Positions 16,534-24,357 of a stretch of 64,000 nucleotides of DNA are shown one piece after another (position 1 is the stretch's first letter; each line of letters opens with the position of its first letter). A program made the translations under genes and the position numbers. Below the pieces are notes generated by a model. That model had not been told where the DNA came from and made no database searches. It was given only the letters and a program-made list of their open reading frames with translations. The DNA comes from Gammaproteobacteria bacterium (lineage in GTDB: Bacteria; Pseudomonadota; Gammaproteobacteria; JAABTG01): assembly GCA_017999615.1 (NCBI GenBank), contig JAGNLM010000003.1, forward strand, positions 102,793 to 166,792, written 5' to 3'.

Positions 16534-17687
16534 GGGCTCGCGTTCGTGAAGTAGTGGAAGCGGCCCTCCCGGATCTGCAGGATGACGGCGCTCTTGACGG
16601 GGTCGCGCGAGTCGGCGCGGAACTGCAGGTCGCCGGTGACGCCGCGGTACTCCGCCAGCGTGGAGAGCGCGGCGCGCACCGCATCGCGGTCGGCCTTGCC
16701 TGCGGTGCGGATCGCGCCGAAGAGCAGGCCGAAGGCGTCGTAGGTGAGCGCGGCCACGTCGTCCGGCTTCGCGCCGTAGGTCGCCTCGTAGTCCTGCAGG
16801 AACTTCTTCGCCGCCGGCGCGGCGTTGTCCGCCGAGTAGTGCGTGCTGAAGAAGTAGCCGTTCATGTCCGCGCCACCGAGCTTCAGCAGCTCGTCACTGC
16901 CCCAGGAGTCGCTGCCGATGAAGGGCACGTCGATCCCGAGGCGCTTGGCCTGCTGCACCTGCAGCGGGACCTCGCTGTAGTAGTTCGGGAGGAAGACGAC
17001 CTGCGGCCTGGCGTCCTTGATCTTGGTGAGCTGCGCGGAGAAGTCCTTGTCGCCGGTGGTGTAGGTCTCGTACGCGACAACCTTGCCCCCGAGGCGCTCG
17101 AAGCTCTCCCGGAAGACCTCGGCGATGCCCTTGTTGTAGTCGGAGGCGACATCGTAGAGCAGCGCCGCGCGCTCGGCCTTCAGGTTCTCGAGGGCGAACC
17201 GGGCGAGCACGCCACCCTGGAACGGGTCGACGAAGCAGGCGCGGAACACGTACTTCTTCGGCTTGCCGGTGACCCCGTCCACCGTCGTCTTGGGGTTGGT
17301 GGACCAGGGCGTGACCAGCACCGTGCCCGCGCTCTCGGCCACCTCGGCGGCCGGGATGGCGTAGCGGCTGGCGTTGGGGCCGACGATCGCGAGCACCTCG
17401 TCCTGGGTGATGAGCTTCTGGGCGGCGACCGCGGACTGGTCCGCCTTGCCGGCGTTGTCCTCCACCACCAGCTTGAGCTTGACCCGCTCGGCGCCGATCT
17501 CCAGGCCACCGGCGGCGTTGACCTCCTCGACGGCCATCTGGGCGGCGTTGCGGCAGGAGGTGCCCACCGCGGGCATGTCGCCGGTCAGCTCGGCGATGAC
17601 CCCCAGCTTGAGCGAGCGGTCGGTGTCGCAGGACGCCGTGCCGAGGGCGGCCAGCAGGGCGAGCAGCAGCGAAAAGGTCCTGGTCAT
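16530..17687 (-). CDS. livK: Periplasmic LIV-type substrate-binding lipoprotein LivK/LivJ
   Basis: 385 residues from the ATG at 17687, chosen because AGGAGA lies about 10 nt upstream. The N-terminus is a lipoprotein signal (TFSLLLALLAALGTASC) with lipobox Cys. The mature part is a class I HAAT binding protein: LGVIAELTGDMPAVGTSCRN, then IVGPNASRYAIPAAEVAESA and LYDVASDYNKGIAEVFRESF. It captures an amino acid or related compound and delivers it to LivHM. It heads the unit that continues through the hydrogenase-4-like genes. The ligand cannot be read from sequence. Confidence 0.9.
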   Translation of the reverse strand: MTRTFSLLLALLAALGTASCDTDRSLKLGVIAELTGDMPAVGTSCRNAAQMAVEEVNAAGGLEIGAERVKLKLVVEDNAGKADQSAVAAQKLITQDEVLAIVGPNASRYAIPAAEVAESAGTVLVTPWSTNPKTTVDGVTGKPKKYVFRACFVDPFQGGVLARFALENLKAERAALLYDVASDYNKGIAEVFRESFERLGGKVVAYETYTTGDKDFSAQLTKIKDARPQVVFLPNYYSEVPLQVQQAKRLGIDVPFIGSDSWGSDELLKLGGADMNGYFFSTHYSADNAAPAAKKFLQDYEATYGAKPDDVAALTYDAFGLLFGAIRTAGKADRDAVRAALSTLAEYRGVTGDLQFRADSRDPVKSAVILQIREGRFHYFTNASP

Positions 17688-17712
17688 CGGGTCGGCTCTC
17701 CTCGACATCGCT

Positions 17713-17740
17713 GGGGTTTCAACATTGGGGTTTCAACATT
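17713..17740. repeat. 14-bp perfect tandem duplication before livK
   Basis: GGGGTTTCAACATT occurs twice in direct succession (17713-17726 and 17727-17740). The second copy contains the stop codon of the upstream XkdW-like gene (17733-17735, minus strand); the first lies in the gap before livK. This looks like a recent slippage duplication of the gene's 3' end. Confidence 0.9.
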
Positions 17741-18251
17741 GCCCGGGCTTCGGGTGGCGCGCCTTCACCTCCGCGATGCGCACGTCGATGGCGGCGAGCT
17801 CGCTCGCGTCGCCCTGGCGCTCCTTGTAGAGCGCGTCGAGCTGGTCGCCGATGGAAGGGTACTCCGCTTCGCGCGCCTCGCGGTACGCCTCCGTGCGCTG
17901 CTCCTGGCGGTAGTCGGCCATCGCCTGGTCCAGCTCCTCGGCGGTTGGTACCGGGGTCGGCAGCAGCCACTCGGCGATGGCGAACCCCTTGCCTTCCTTC
18001 TTCACCAGGAAGTCGAGGCCGACCCGGGCGTTCGGGTACAGGCGGTGAATCGCGCCGCAGAACTCGCGGTGGGCGCGGCTCACCGCGAGCGAGCGGGCAG
18101 CCCCGGGCTCTCCCTCCGTCCCGGCGGGCTCCGGGGTCTCGCCGGGCGCAGGGTGGTGGGGGCGCGCGGCCATGGCGGTCACCACGACCAGCAGGAAGCC
18201 AAGCAGCACGACGATGCTGACGGCGCTCAGGGTGAAGGCGTCAAAGGACAT
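17733..18251 (-). CDS. Membrane-anchored protein with XkdW-like phage tail domain
   Basis: 172 residues from ATG 18251, which has GAGGAGGG about 7 nt upstream. One N-terminal membrane helix (about 7-28, SAVSIVVLLGFLLVVVTAM) is followed by a Pro/Glu-rich linker and a region with SRAHREFCGAIHRLYPNA. The C-terminal part (about 128-172) reads YPSIGDQLDALYKERQGD and IDVRIAEVKARHP, closely matching the short conserved motif of phage tail/fibre-assembly proteins of the XkdW type. No other phage gene is nearby. It precedes livK by 45 bp in the same direction. Function unknown; domestication of a phage motif is inferred. Confidence 0.7.
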   Translation of the reverse strand: MSFDAFTLSAVSIVVLLGFLLVVVTAMAARPHHPAPGETPEPAGTEGEPGAARSLAVSRAHREFCGAIHRLYPNARVGLDFLVKKEGKGFAIAEWLLPTPVPTAEELDQAMADYRQEQRTEAYREAREAEYPSIGDQLDALYKERQGDASELAAIDVRIAEVKARHPKPGQC

Positions 18252-18354
18252 GGGGAGGCCCTCCTCGGCTTCGTCCGGGCCCTTCCGGTCGTTGCCGGGA
18301 GGCGCGGACGCGCAAGCTTTGCCGACGGCGGGGCGAGCCGTCAATGAGCGCTTG

Positions 18355-18765
18355 CTAGAAGCTCACCAGGACGATGGCGACCAGCGCCAGCGCGATGCCG
18401 ACGCCCTGGCGCAGGGTCAGGGGCTCGTGCAGGTAGAGAGTGGCGAGCGCGATGCTCAGCACGGGGTAGAGGGCGGTGACGGTGGCGATCACCCCAACCG
18501 GGCCGCGGGTCACGGCGTAGAGGTAGGCGAGGGCCCCCCCGACCCCGAGCATGCCCGTCACCAGCGCGAGGCCCACCCCCCGGGGGTCCGTGGCCGGCCG
18601 GAAGCCGAGCACCGCGAGGACCACCAGGGCGACGGCGAGGCCGCCCAGGGCGTGATAGACCACGGCGCTGGCGGCGTCGACGTAGCGGGTCGTGAGCTTC
18701 GGCAGGAACGCGTAGACCCCCCAGAGGAGGAACGCGAGCGCGGCGGGCACCACCCAGGGAGGCAT
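18355..18765 (-). CDS. EamA-type small drug/metabolite transporter, single domain
   Basis: 136 residues with four or five hydrophobic helices. It carries a single EamA half (PAALAFLLWGVYAFLPKL and ALYPVLSIALATLYLHEPLTLRQ), whereas most EamA proteins have two. Single-domain members of this kind are believed to dimerise. ATG 18765 was preferred over GTG 18774 because it fits the helix start better. It begins 12 bp after the stop of the zinc-ribbon gene and is probably co-transcribed. The substrate is unknown. Confidence 0.75.
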   Translation of the reverse strand: MPPWVVPAALAFLLWGVYAFLPKLTTRYVDAASAVVYHALGGLAVALVVLAVLGFRPATDPRGVGLALVTGMLGVGGALAYLYAVTRGPVGVIATVTALYPVLSIALATLYLHEPLTLRQGVGIALALVAIVLVSF

Positions 18766-18777
18766 CGGTCCCACCCG

Positions 18778-19092
18778 TCATCCGTCCTTCGGGGGGATCC
18801 CGAAGAGGCGCTCGAGGGCCGCGCGGGCAGCGGCGGCCTCGTCCGCGGCGGCCGCGCCGGCGCTGCGCCGGGCCTGGAACCAGTCGCAGAAGTTCGCCCG
18901 ATCCTTCTCCTTCACCTCTCCGGCCACCGGCTCCCGGCAGGCCCGGGAGACGCGCGGGTCGTAGTGCCGGCACATGCGGCAGACGTGCAGGTCGGCGCGG
19001 CAGGCCGGGCACTCGTCGCGCCGGCCGAAGGGCCGGGGCAGGTCCTCCAGGCTAGCGCCGCACTTCCAGCAGGCCCAGGTCTCGGGTGTCAC
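18778..19092 (-). CDS. Small zinc-ribbon protein
   Basis: 104 residues. Eight or more cysteines are arranged as CWKC, CPAC, CRMC and a later C pair (ACREP, FCDWF), as in double zinc-ribbon domains in the first 75 residues. The rest is an Ala-rich helix. It looks like a small uncharacterised family often seen in proteobacteria. It is followed closely by the EamA gene. It may bind nucleic acid or a protein partner; nothing more can be said. Confidence 0.7.
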   Translation of the reverse strand: MTPETWACWKCGASLEDLPRPFGRRDECPACRADLHVCRMCRHYDPRVSRACREPVAGEVKEKDRANFCDWFQARRSAGAAAADEAAAARAALERLFGIPPKDG

Positions 19093-19183
19093 GCGTGCGC
19101 ACCTCCCAGGGGGATCCTACCAGGGCCAGGGGGCCTGCGCCGGTGTGCCGGCGGTCCCGGGCGACCCCGGGATGTCGGGGAGG

Positions 19184-19792
19184 CTAACCGGCCGCGGGGG
19201 TGACCGGGGCGACGGCGAAGATGACCGCGCTCCAGAGCGAGTGGGAGACGATGAGGGCGGTCACGTCCTGGCGCCAGAGGTACTGCGCGCCCCACCAGGC
19301 GCCCGCCACCAGGGCGGCCAGGATCAGCATCAGGTTGCCGGAGAAGGCGTGGACCCCGCCGTAGACGAGGGTTGCGGCCACGTAGCCCCCCAGCGGGCCG
19401 AGCCGCCCCATCAGGCGTTTCTGCAGGAAGCCGCGCCAGAAGATCTCCTCGGCCGGTCCGGTCACGACGAGGAGCAGGAAAAACACCGCGACCCGCGAGG
19501 CCCCCACGCCGAGGTCGTAGATCCCGCCCACCTGGGAGCCGGCCCCGGGGACGACGTAGGGGGCGAGCGCGTTGCCGAGGTAGAACACGGCGTAGAGCAG
19601 CGCCGCGGAGACCACCCCGAGGGCGACGGACGCGGCAGAGAAGCGCAGGCGCGGGCGCTCGAAGGCGAGCGCGTACAGGGCGACTGTGGTCGCGGTCAGC
19701 CCGAGCTTGACCCAGAAGCTGCCCCAGGCCAGACCGAAGATGAACGCCCAGCCGACGAGGGCGAGCGCGACGGCGCCGGCGATCACGCCCAT
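19184..19792 (-). CDS. CPBP-family intramembrane metalloprotease
   Basis: 202 residues with six to seven helices. The family catalytic motifs are present: PAEEIFWRGFLQ (E115, E116, R120), VYGGVHAF (H148) and IVSHSLWS (H184). These form the metal site of CAAX-type/bacteriocin-processing (CPBP, ABI) proteases. Its start overlaps the end of the UbiA gene by 10 bp, so the two are coupled. The substrate is unknown. Confidence 0.85.
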   Translation of the reverse strand: MGVIAGAVALALVGWAFIFGLAWGSFWVKLGLTATTVALYALAFERPRLRFSAASVALGVVSAALLYAVFYLGNALAPYVVPGAGSQVGGIYDLGVGASRVAVFFLLLVVTGPAEEIFWRGFLQKRLMGRLGPLGGYVAATLVYGGVHAFSGNLMLILAALVAGAWWGAQYLWRQDVTALIVSHSLWSAVIFAVAPVTPAAG

Positions 19793-20679
19793 GGCGTGAC
19801 CTGCGCCGCGAAGAGCCCGCCGAGGAAGAGCAGGCCGAAGACGGTGTCGAGCTGGGCGGTCATGGCGTCGGCCATGGCCGGGATCTCCCCGTGGAACCGG
19901 TCGAGGAGGTTGAAGGCCATGGGCAGGGAGAGGAAGACGGCGAGCACCCAGGGGCTCAGCCCGCCGGTGAGCACCGCGCCGAGCGTGTAGGCGTAGGCCG
20001 AGAACATCAGACCGCTGAAGAGGTAGAGTCCCTGCTCGCGGCCGAAGGCGGTGCCGAGGGTCTGGATCCCCGTGCGGCCGTCGTGGTCGATGTCACGCAG
20101 GTTGTTCGCCAGCAGGACCAGCGCGACCAGGGCGCCGAAGGGCACCGAGACCCCGAAGGCGTCGAGCGAGAGGGCGTCGCGCTGCACGGCGTAGGCCCCC
20201 TCGACCATGAGCGGTCCCCAGATGAGGAACACGGCCGCCTCGCCGAGGGCGCGGTACTTCAGGCTGATCGGACGCGCGGTGTAGAAGACGGTGAGCGCGA
20301 GGCCCGCCAGCGAGACCCAGAGGACGTGGGCCGAGCGATGCCAGGCCAGGGTGACCCCGATGACCGAGGCCAGGGCGAGGAGCACCAGGCCCTCGACGAG
20401 CAGGGTGCCGGGACTCATCAGCCCCCCCACCAGGGGGTGGGGGCGATAGTGGACGGTGGGCGAATCGCTCTGGTCGACGCCGTTCCGGGTGTCGAAGTAG
20501 TCGTTCATGACGTTGCCCGCCGCGTGGACCAGAACCGCGCCGAGGGCGGTGAGCAGGAGCCAGTCCCAGGCGATGGGCCCATCGGCCGCGGCGACCGCCG
20601 TCCCGAGGCCCACCGACAGAAGGGTCATGGTGAACGACCAGGGCCGGGTGGCGAGGAAGTAATTGCGAACCGTGGGCAT
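19783..20679 (-). CDS. UbiA-family prenyltransferase (MenA-like)
   Basis: 298 residues from ATG 20679; a longer frame reaches 20721. Eight or nine helices. Two Asp-rich polyprenyl diphosphate sites are visible: NVMNDYFDTRNGVD and NNLRDIDHDGRTG. The opening NYFLATRPWSFTMTLLSVGLG resembles 1,4-dihydroxy-2-naphthoate prenyltransferase and relatives. It should attach a prenyl chain to an aromatic or quinone precursor in the membrane. No other menaquinone genes are nearby, so the acceptor is not fixed. Coupled to the CPBP protease gene. Confidence 0.82.
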   Translation of the reverse strand: MPTVRNYFLATRPWSFTMTLLSVGLGTAVAAADGPIAWDWLLLTALGAVLVHAAGNVMNDYFDTRNGVDQSDSPTVHYRPHPLVGGLMSPGTLLVEGLVLLALASVIGVTLAWHRSAHVLWVSLAGLALTVFYTARPISLKYRALGEAAVFLIWGPLMVEGAYAVQRDALSLDAFGVSVPFGALVALVLLANNLRDIDHDGRTGIQTLGTAFGREQGLYLFSGLMFSAYAYTLGAVLTGGLSPWVLAVFLSLPMAFNLLDRFHGEIPAMADAMTAQLDTVFGLLFLGGLFAAQVTPWA

Positions 20680-20741
20680 GGGGGACCGAACCGTACGGGC
20701 GTGAGCGGCAAGGCGGCCCAATATCCTACCACGAACCTCCG

Positions 20742-21623
20742 TTAAAGCTCTTCCGTGGCGAAGGTCTCGCAGGCGGACAACTGGCCTTCCTGCAGGCCAC
20801 GCTTGAACCAGCGCACACGCTGGGCCGAGCTGCCGTGGGTGAAGCTGTCCGGCGTCACGTAGCCCCGGGACTGGCGCTGCATGCGGTCGTCACCGATGGC
20901 GCTGGCCGCGCCAAGGGCCTCCTCCACGTCACCTGCCTCCAGGACCTGCCGGGCCCGGTGGGCGTGGTGGGCCCAGACGCCTGCCAGGCAGTCGGCCTGG
21001 AGCTCCTGACGCACCGAGATCTGGTTGGCCTCGACCTCGTCGACGCGGCCCTGCAGGCGCCGCACCTGGTCCGAGATGCCGAGGAGGTTCTGGACGTGGT
21101 GGCCCACCTCGTGGGCGATGACGTAGGCCTGGGCGAAGTCCCCGGGGGCCCGGAAGCGGTTGCGCATCTCGTCGTAGAAGGCGAGGTCGATGTACACCTT
21201 CTGGTCGGCCGGACAGTAGAAGGGGCCCATGGCGACCTGGGCGAAGCCGCAGGCGGAGTTCACCGCGCCGCTGAAGAGGACGAGCTTCGGCTCCTCGTAC
21301 TCGCGGCCGGCCTGGCGGAACAGCTCCTGCCAGGTGTCCTCGATGTCGCCGAGCACGAAGGAGACGAACTCGGCGAGCTCCTCCTCCTCGGCCGAGCGCG
21401 GAGCCCTCTCGGCCCCCGCCTCGGGAGTCGAGCCGGGCAGCGAGCCCGTGGGGATGCCCTGCAGGAGGATGGTAGGGTCGACCCCCAGCACCAGGGCCAG
21501 CAACAGGGCGGCGACCAGGCCCGCGCCCCCCAGGCGCACGCCGCCGAGGCCCATCGACATGGAGGAGCCCTCGCCCCGCCGGTCCTCCACGTTCTCGCTC
21601 CGCCTGCTGACCCTCCAGCGCAT
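20742..21623 (-). CDS. ypfJ: Neutral zinc metallopeptidase, YpfJ family
   Basis: 293 residues. The ATG at 21623 has GGGAGGAGG upstream. The N-terminus is MRWRVSRRSENVEDRRG, as in YpfJ proteins, followed by a hydrophobic helix (about 32-50). The zinc site is HEVGHH (171-176), with further family blocks VNSACGFAQVAMGPFYCPADQKVYIDLAFYD and YVTPDSFTHGSSAQRVRWF. It is a membrane-anchored peptidase with its catalytic domain probably outside the cytoplasm. Its physiological substrate is unknown. Divergent from the cysteine-rich gene at 21820. Confidence 0.88.
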   Translation of the reverse strand: MRWRVSRRSENVEDRRGEGSSMSMGLGGVRLGGAGLVAALLLALVLGVDPTILLQGIPTGSLPGSTPEAGAERAPRSAEEEELAEFVSFVLGDIEDTWQELFRQAGREYEEPKLVLFSGAVNSACGFAQVAMGPFYCPADQKVYIDLAFYDEMRNRFRAPGDFAQAYVIAHEVGHHVQNLLGISDQVRRLQGRVDEVEANQISVRQELQADCLAGVWAHHAHRARQVLEAGDVEEALGAASAIGDDRMQRQSRGYVTPDSFTHGSSAQRVRWFKRGLQEGQLSACETFATEEL

Positions 21624-21760
21624 GTGAGTCCTCCTCCCGGTGCTGCCGGCCTCTGGGTACGGATGCGAGGATAAACGTTTGGGCCGCGAAAGCTCCACCC
21701 CGCAGGGCATCCCGGCGGTCAGCGCCTGCGCTGGCGCGAGCCGGCGGCGTCGTGAGAATA

Positions 21761-21780
21761 TTAGTGCATACGTATTGATG
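21761..21780 (+). promoter_or_regulatory. AT-rich palindromic island between divergent genes
   Basis: In the 196-bp divergent gap, a short AT-rich stretch (around AATATTAGTGCATACGTATT) stands out from 70% GC surroundings. It contains the 8-bp palindrome ATACGTAT. It could hold the -10 region and an operator of the 21820 gene. There is no good -35 that I can see. Confidence 0.25.
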
Positions 21781-21819
21781 ACCGCGCGGCCCTGCCGGGC
21801 GGGAGGGAGAAGCGTACTC

Positions 21820-22434
21820 ATGTCGAGCCATTTTCCGTCCAGCCGGATTGCGTACCGGTCGGCCGCAAACTGGGTTTCCCGCGTCAAGGAGGGCCTGCTC
21901 CCCGTCAAATGGGGTGCAGCGCGCACGGTCTTCATCGGTTACGTGGGCTTCTCGCTCTTCACGGGCGTCGGCGGCTTCCTGACCGCCCCCGTCGCCACGT
22001 GGTACTTCTTCGGCGACTGGCGGTTCTGGCGCCACTGGCGTCCCGGCGTGCGCCTCTACGCGCAGGGCTGGCGCATGCTGGGGCTGCTGCTGAAGGGCGA
22101 GAGCGGGTACATGCTGGACGTGCCCCTCGGCGCCCCGCCCCACAGCGCCCCGGTCCTCTCGCTCGTGCAATTGAACCCGGCCTGGGCGCACGGGCCCACC
22201 TGCGGGCCGTGCGACCGCTGCTGCTCGCTCATCCACTGCCCCGTGCTGGACCGGGAGACCGGGTTCTGCCGTGGGTACAACTCGTTCTACTGGCGCTACT
22301 TCAACTGCGGGCGCTTCCCTTCGAGCCAGCGGGAGATCGACTACTACGCCTGTCCGAAGTGGCTGATGAAGGAGGCCCCCGCGACCTCGCCCGCCCTGGA
22401 GCCCCACCCCGTCCAGGCGATGGTCTCGGAGTAG
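21820..22434 (+). CDS. Cysteine-rich membrane protein of unknown function
   Basis: 204 residues from ATG 21820, preceded by GGGAGGGAGA at 9 nt. One or two hydrophobic stretches lie at about 35-65 (ARTVFIGYVGFSLFTGVGGFLTAPVATWYFF). The C-terminal half carries a cluster of eight cysteines (CGPCDRCCSLIHCPVLD, GFCRGYNSF, YFNCGRF, YYACPKW), which suggests metal or Fe-S binding. No family is recognised with certainty. It is divergent from ypfJ. An upstream in-frame ATG at 21778 is possible but lies in the presumed promoter. Confidence 0.75.
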   Translation: MSSHFPSSRIAYRSAANWVSRVKEGLLPVKWGAARTVFIGYVGFSLFTGVGGFLTAPVATWYFFGDWRFWRHWRPGVRLYAQGWRMLGLLLKGESGYMLDVPLGAPPHSAPVLSLVQLNPAWAHGPTCGPCDRCCSLIHCPVLDRETGFCRGYNSFYWRYFNCGRFPSSQREIDYYACPKWLMKEAPATSPALEPHPVQAMVSE

Positions 22435-22458
22435 GGCCTCCCCCCTACCGCCTACCGC

Positions 22459-23802
22459 CTACCGCAGATAGCCCCACTTCTGGAGGCGCTGGACGGCGTA
22501 GCGGGACTGGGACCCCTGGGGTACGGCCTTGACGTAACGGGCGTATTCCCGGGCCGCGCCCTGGTGGTTCTGCATCCCCTCGAGGCTCACCCCCTTCAGG
22601 AACGCGATGTCGGCGTTGCCCGGGAGCAGCCGGTCGTAGGTGTTCAGGTCCTGGTACGCGCGGTCGTAGTCGCGGCGCATCAGTGAGCTGACGGCGCCGA
22701 CGCGGTGCCCCTGGGCCTCCCGGGGGTAGACCGACTTGGCCTGGCTCGCGTAGCGCTGGGCCTGGTCGGGGCGCTCCAGGGCGAGCTGGCACTTGGACAT
22801 CATGACCAGGGCGGCGTAGTCGTTCGGGGCCTGTTTCAGGGCCTGGCCGAGCTCCTGCTCGGCGCGCGAGTACTCCTTCTTGCGCATGTCCGTGTCGGCC
22901 CGCTGCATGGCCTGGAGGGCGCCCTTGATCCGGCGCACCCCCGCGGTCTGGTCCTGGTAGCGCTCGCGGTTGAGCGGCAGCGCCCGGTCGCCGGCGTAGC
23001 GGCTGCGCATGGCCTCGCGGGCATTGGCGACGCGCTCGTCGCTCATGGGGTGCGTGGAGAACATCAGCTCGATGGCGCTCGGGCGCTCCCGGGACTGCCG
23101 CTGCAGGATCTCGTGCAGCCCCACCATCCCGTCTGGATTCAGGCCCGCGCGGTGCAGGTACTCCATGCCGAGGGCGTCCGCCTCGCGCTCGTTCTCCCGG
23201 CTGTAGTGGGCGAGGAGGGCGCCGGCGCCGATGTTGCCGATGTCCTCGGCGAGGGAGCCCAGACCGCCGAAGCCCGAGACCTGGGCGGCAATCCCCACCC
23301 CGGCCACGGCGACCTGGGTGATCATGGTCTTGCTCGCGTGCTCGGCGGTGTGGCGGGCGTTCACGTGGCCGATCTCGTGCCCGAGCAGGGCCCCGAGCTC
23401 GGCCTCGTTGTCGATCTCGGCCAGGATCCCGCGGGTCGCCGCGATGCTGCCGCCGGGGAAGGCGTAGGCGTTCACGTAGCTCGCGTTCACGGCCCGGAAG
23501 GAGTAGGGCATGCCGGGGCGGTGCGAGAGGCGGGCGAGGCGGTTCCCGACCTCACTCAGATAGGCGTTGACGCTCGCGTCCTGGACCGGGCCGTAGTCGC
23601 TGGAGAACTGCTGGGGCGACTGCTGCTGGTCGATCGAGATCTCCTGCGACTCCGACATCAGCATCAGGGTCTGCTGGCCGGTGACCGGGTCGACGGCGCA
23701 GCCCTCGAGGGCCGATGCGCCCACCGAGGCCGTCAGCAGCCAGAGGAAGTCACGGCGGTCCATCCGCCGGTGGAAGATTCGGTCTGCTCGCTCGCTCGAC
23801 AT
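22459..23802 (-). CDS. M48-family metalloprotease with TPR domain, Tat-type lipoprotein signal
   Basis: 447 residues from ATG 23802. The N-terminus has a twin-arginine motif MDRRDFLWLL and a lipobox-like LEGC, so export by Tat and lipid anchoring are predicted. The peptidase domain has HEIGH (142-146) and the third ligand in ENEREADALG (E207), as in M48 proteases such as BepA/LoiP. The C-terminal half is tetratricopeptide-like (about 330-440, MRKKEYSRAEQELGQALKQAPNDYAALV). BepA-type proteins assist or degrade outer-membrane proteins in the periplasm. Faces the cysteine-rich gene tail to tail. Confidence 0.88.
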   Translation of the reverse strand: MSSERADRIFHRRMDRRDFLWLLTASVGASALEGCAVDPVTGQQTLMLMSESQEISIDQQQSPQQFSSDYGPVQDASVNAYLSEVGNRLARLSHRPGMPYSFRAVNASYVNAYAFPGGSIAATRGILAEIDNEAELGALLGHEIGHVNARHTAEHASKTMITQVAVAGVGIAAQVSGFGGLGSLAEDIGNIGAGALLAHYSRENEREADALGMEYLHRAGLNPDGMVGLHEILQRQSRERPSAIELMFSTHPMSDERVANAREAMRSRYAGDRALPLNRERYQDQTAGVRRIKGALQAMQRADTDMRKKEYSRAEQELGQALKQAPNDYAALVMMSKCQLALERPDQAQRYASQAKSVYPREAQGHRVGAVSSLMRRDYDRAYQDLNTYDRLLPGNADIAFLKGVSLEGMQNHQGAAREYARYVKAVPQGSQSRYAVQRLQKWGYLR

Positions 23803-23933
23803 GACTTCACCCCGCGTGGATCGGATCCTCTGAAACGCGCCGGACCTCCGGCGCCCGGGGTCGGGGTGGGCACCCCGCCCCCACACGGCAAGACACTTTC
23901 CTTCGGCCGGCGCACCCGTCAACATGATCGGCC

Positions 23934-24353
23934 ATGAGCACCATGACGATCGAGCGGTTGATGGACGCCTTCGCGCTCCTCGAGGACTGGCAGGAGCGCT
24001 ACGACTACCTGAGCGAAGTGGGCGCCAAGCTCCCGCCCATGCCCGAAGCGGAAAAGACCGAGGCCCATCGCGTCCAGGGCTGCGTCAGCTCGGTCTGGGT
24101 CACCGGTCGGGCGGTGGGAGAGTCCCCGATCATGGAGTACCACGCGGACGGGGAAGGCGCCGTCGTGCGGGGTCTGGTGGCGCTCATCCTGATGCTCTTC
24201 CAGGACAAGCCGCGCGCCGAGGTGCTCGAGCTCGACGCCCAGGGCATCATCCAACGGTTGGGTCTGGACGAGCACCTCAGCGCCAATCGCCGCATGGGGC
24301 TGCACGCGATGATCGAGCGGTTCAAGGCCATCGCGCGCGGCGTCCCGGCCTGA
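23934..24353 (+). CDS. sufE: SufE-family cysteine desulfurase activator
   Basis: 139 residues, the usual SufE/CsdE length. The sulfur-accepting cysteine is C50 in HRVQGCVSSVW. Helical N-terminus (MDAFALLEDWQERYDYLSEVG) and C-terminal SANRRMGLHAMIERFK match the family. It takes persulfide sulfur from SufS/CsdA for Fe-S cluster assembly in the cytoplasm. No other suf genes are in the window. An ATG at 23943 would give a slightly shorter protein. Confidence 0.92.
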   Translation: MSTMTIERLMDAFALLEDWQERYDYLSEVGAKLPPMPEAEKTEAHRVQGCVSSVWVTGRAVGESPIMEYHADGEGAVVRGLVALILMLFQDKPRAEVLELDAQGIIQRLGLDEHLSANRRMGLHAMIERFKAIARGVPA

Positions 24354-24357
24354 CCCT

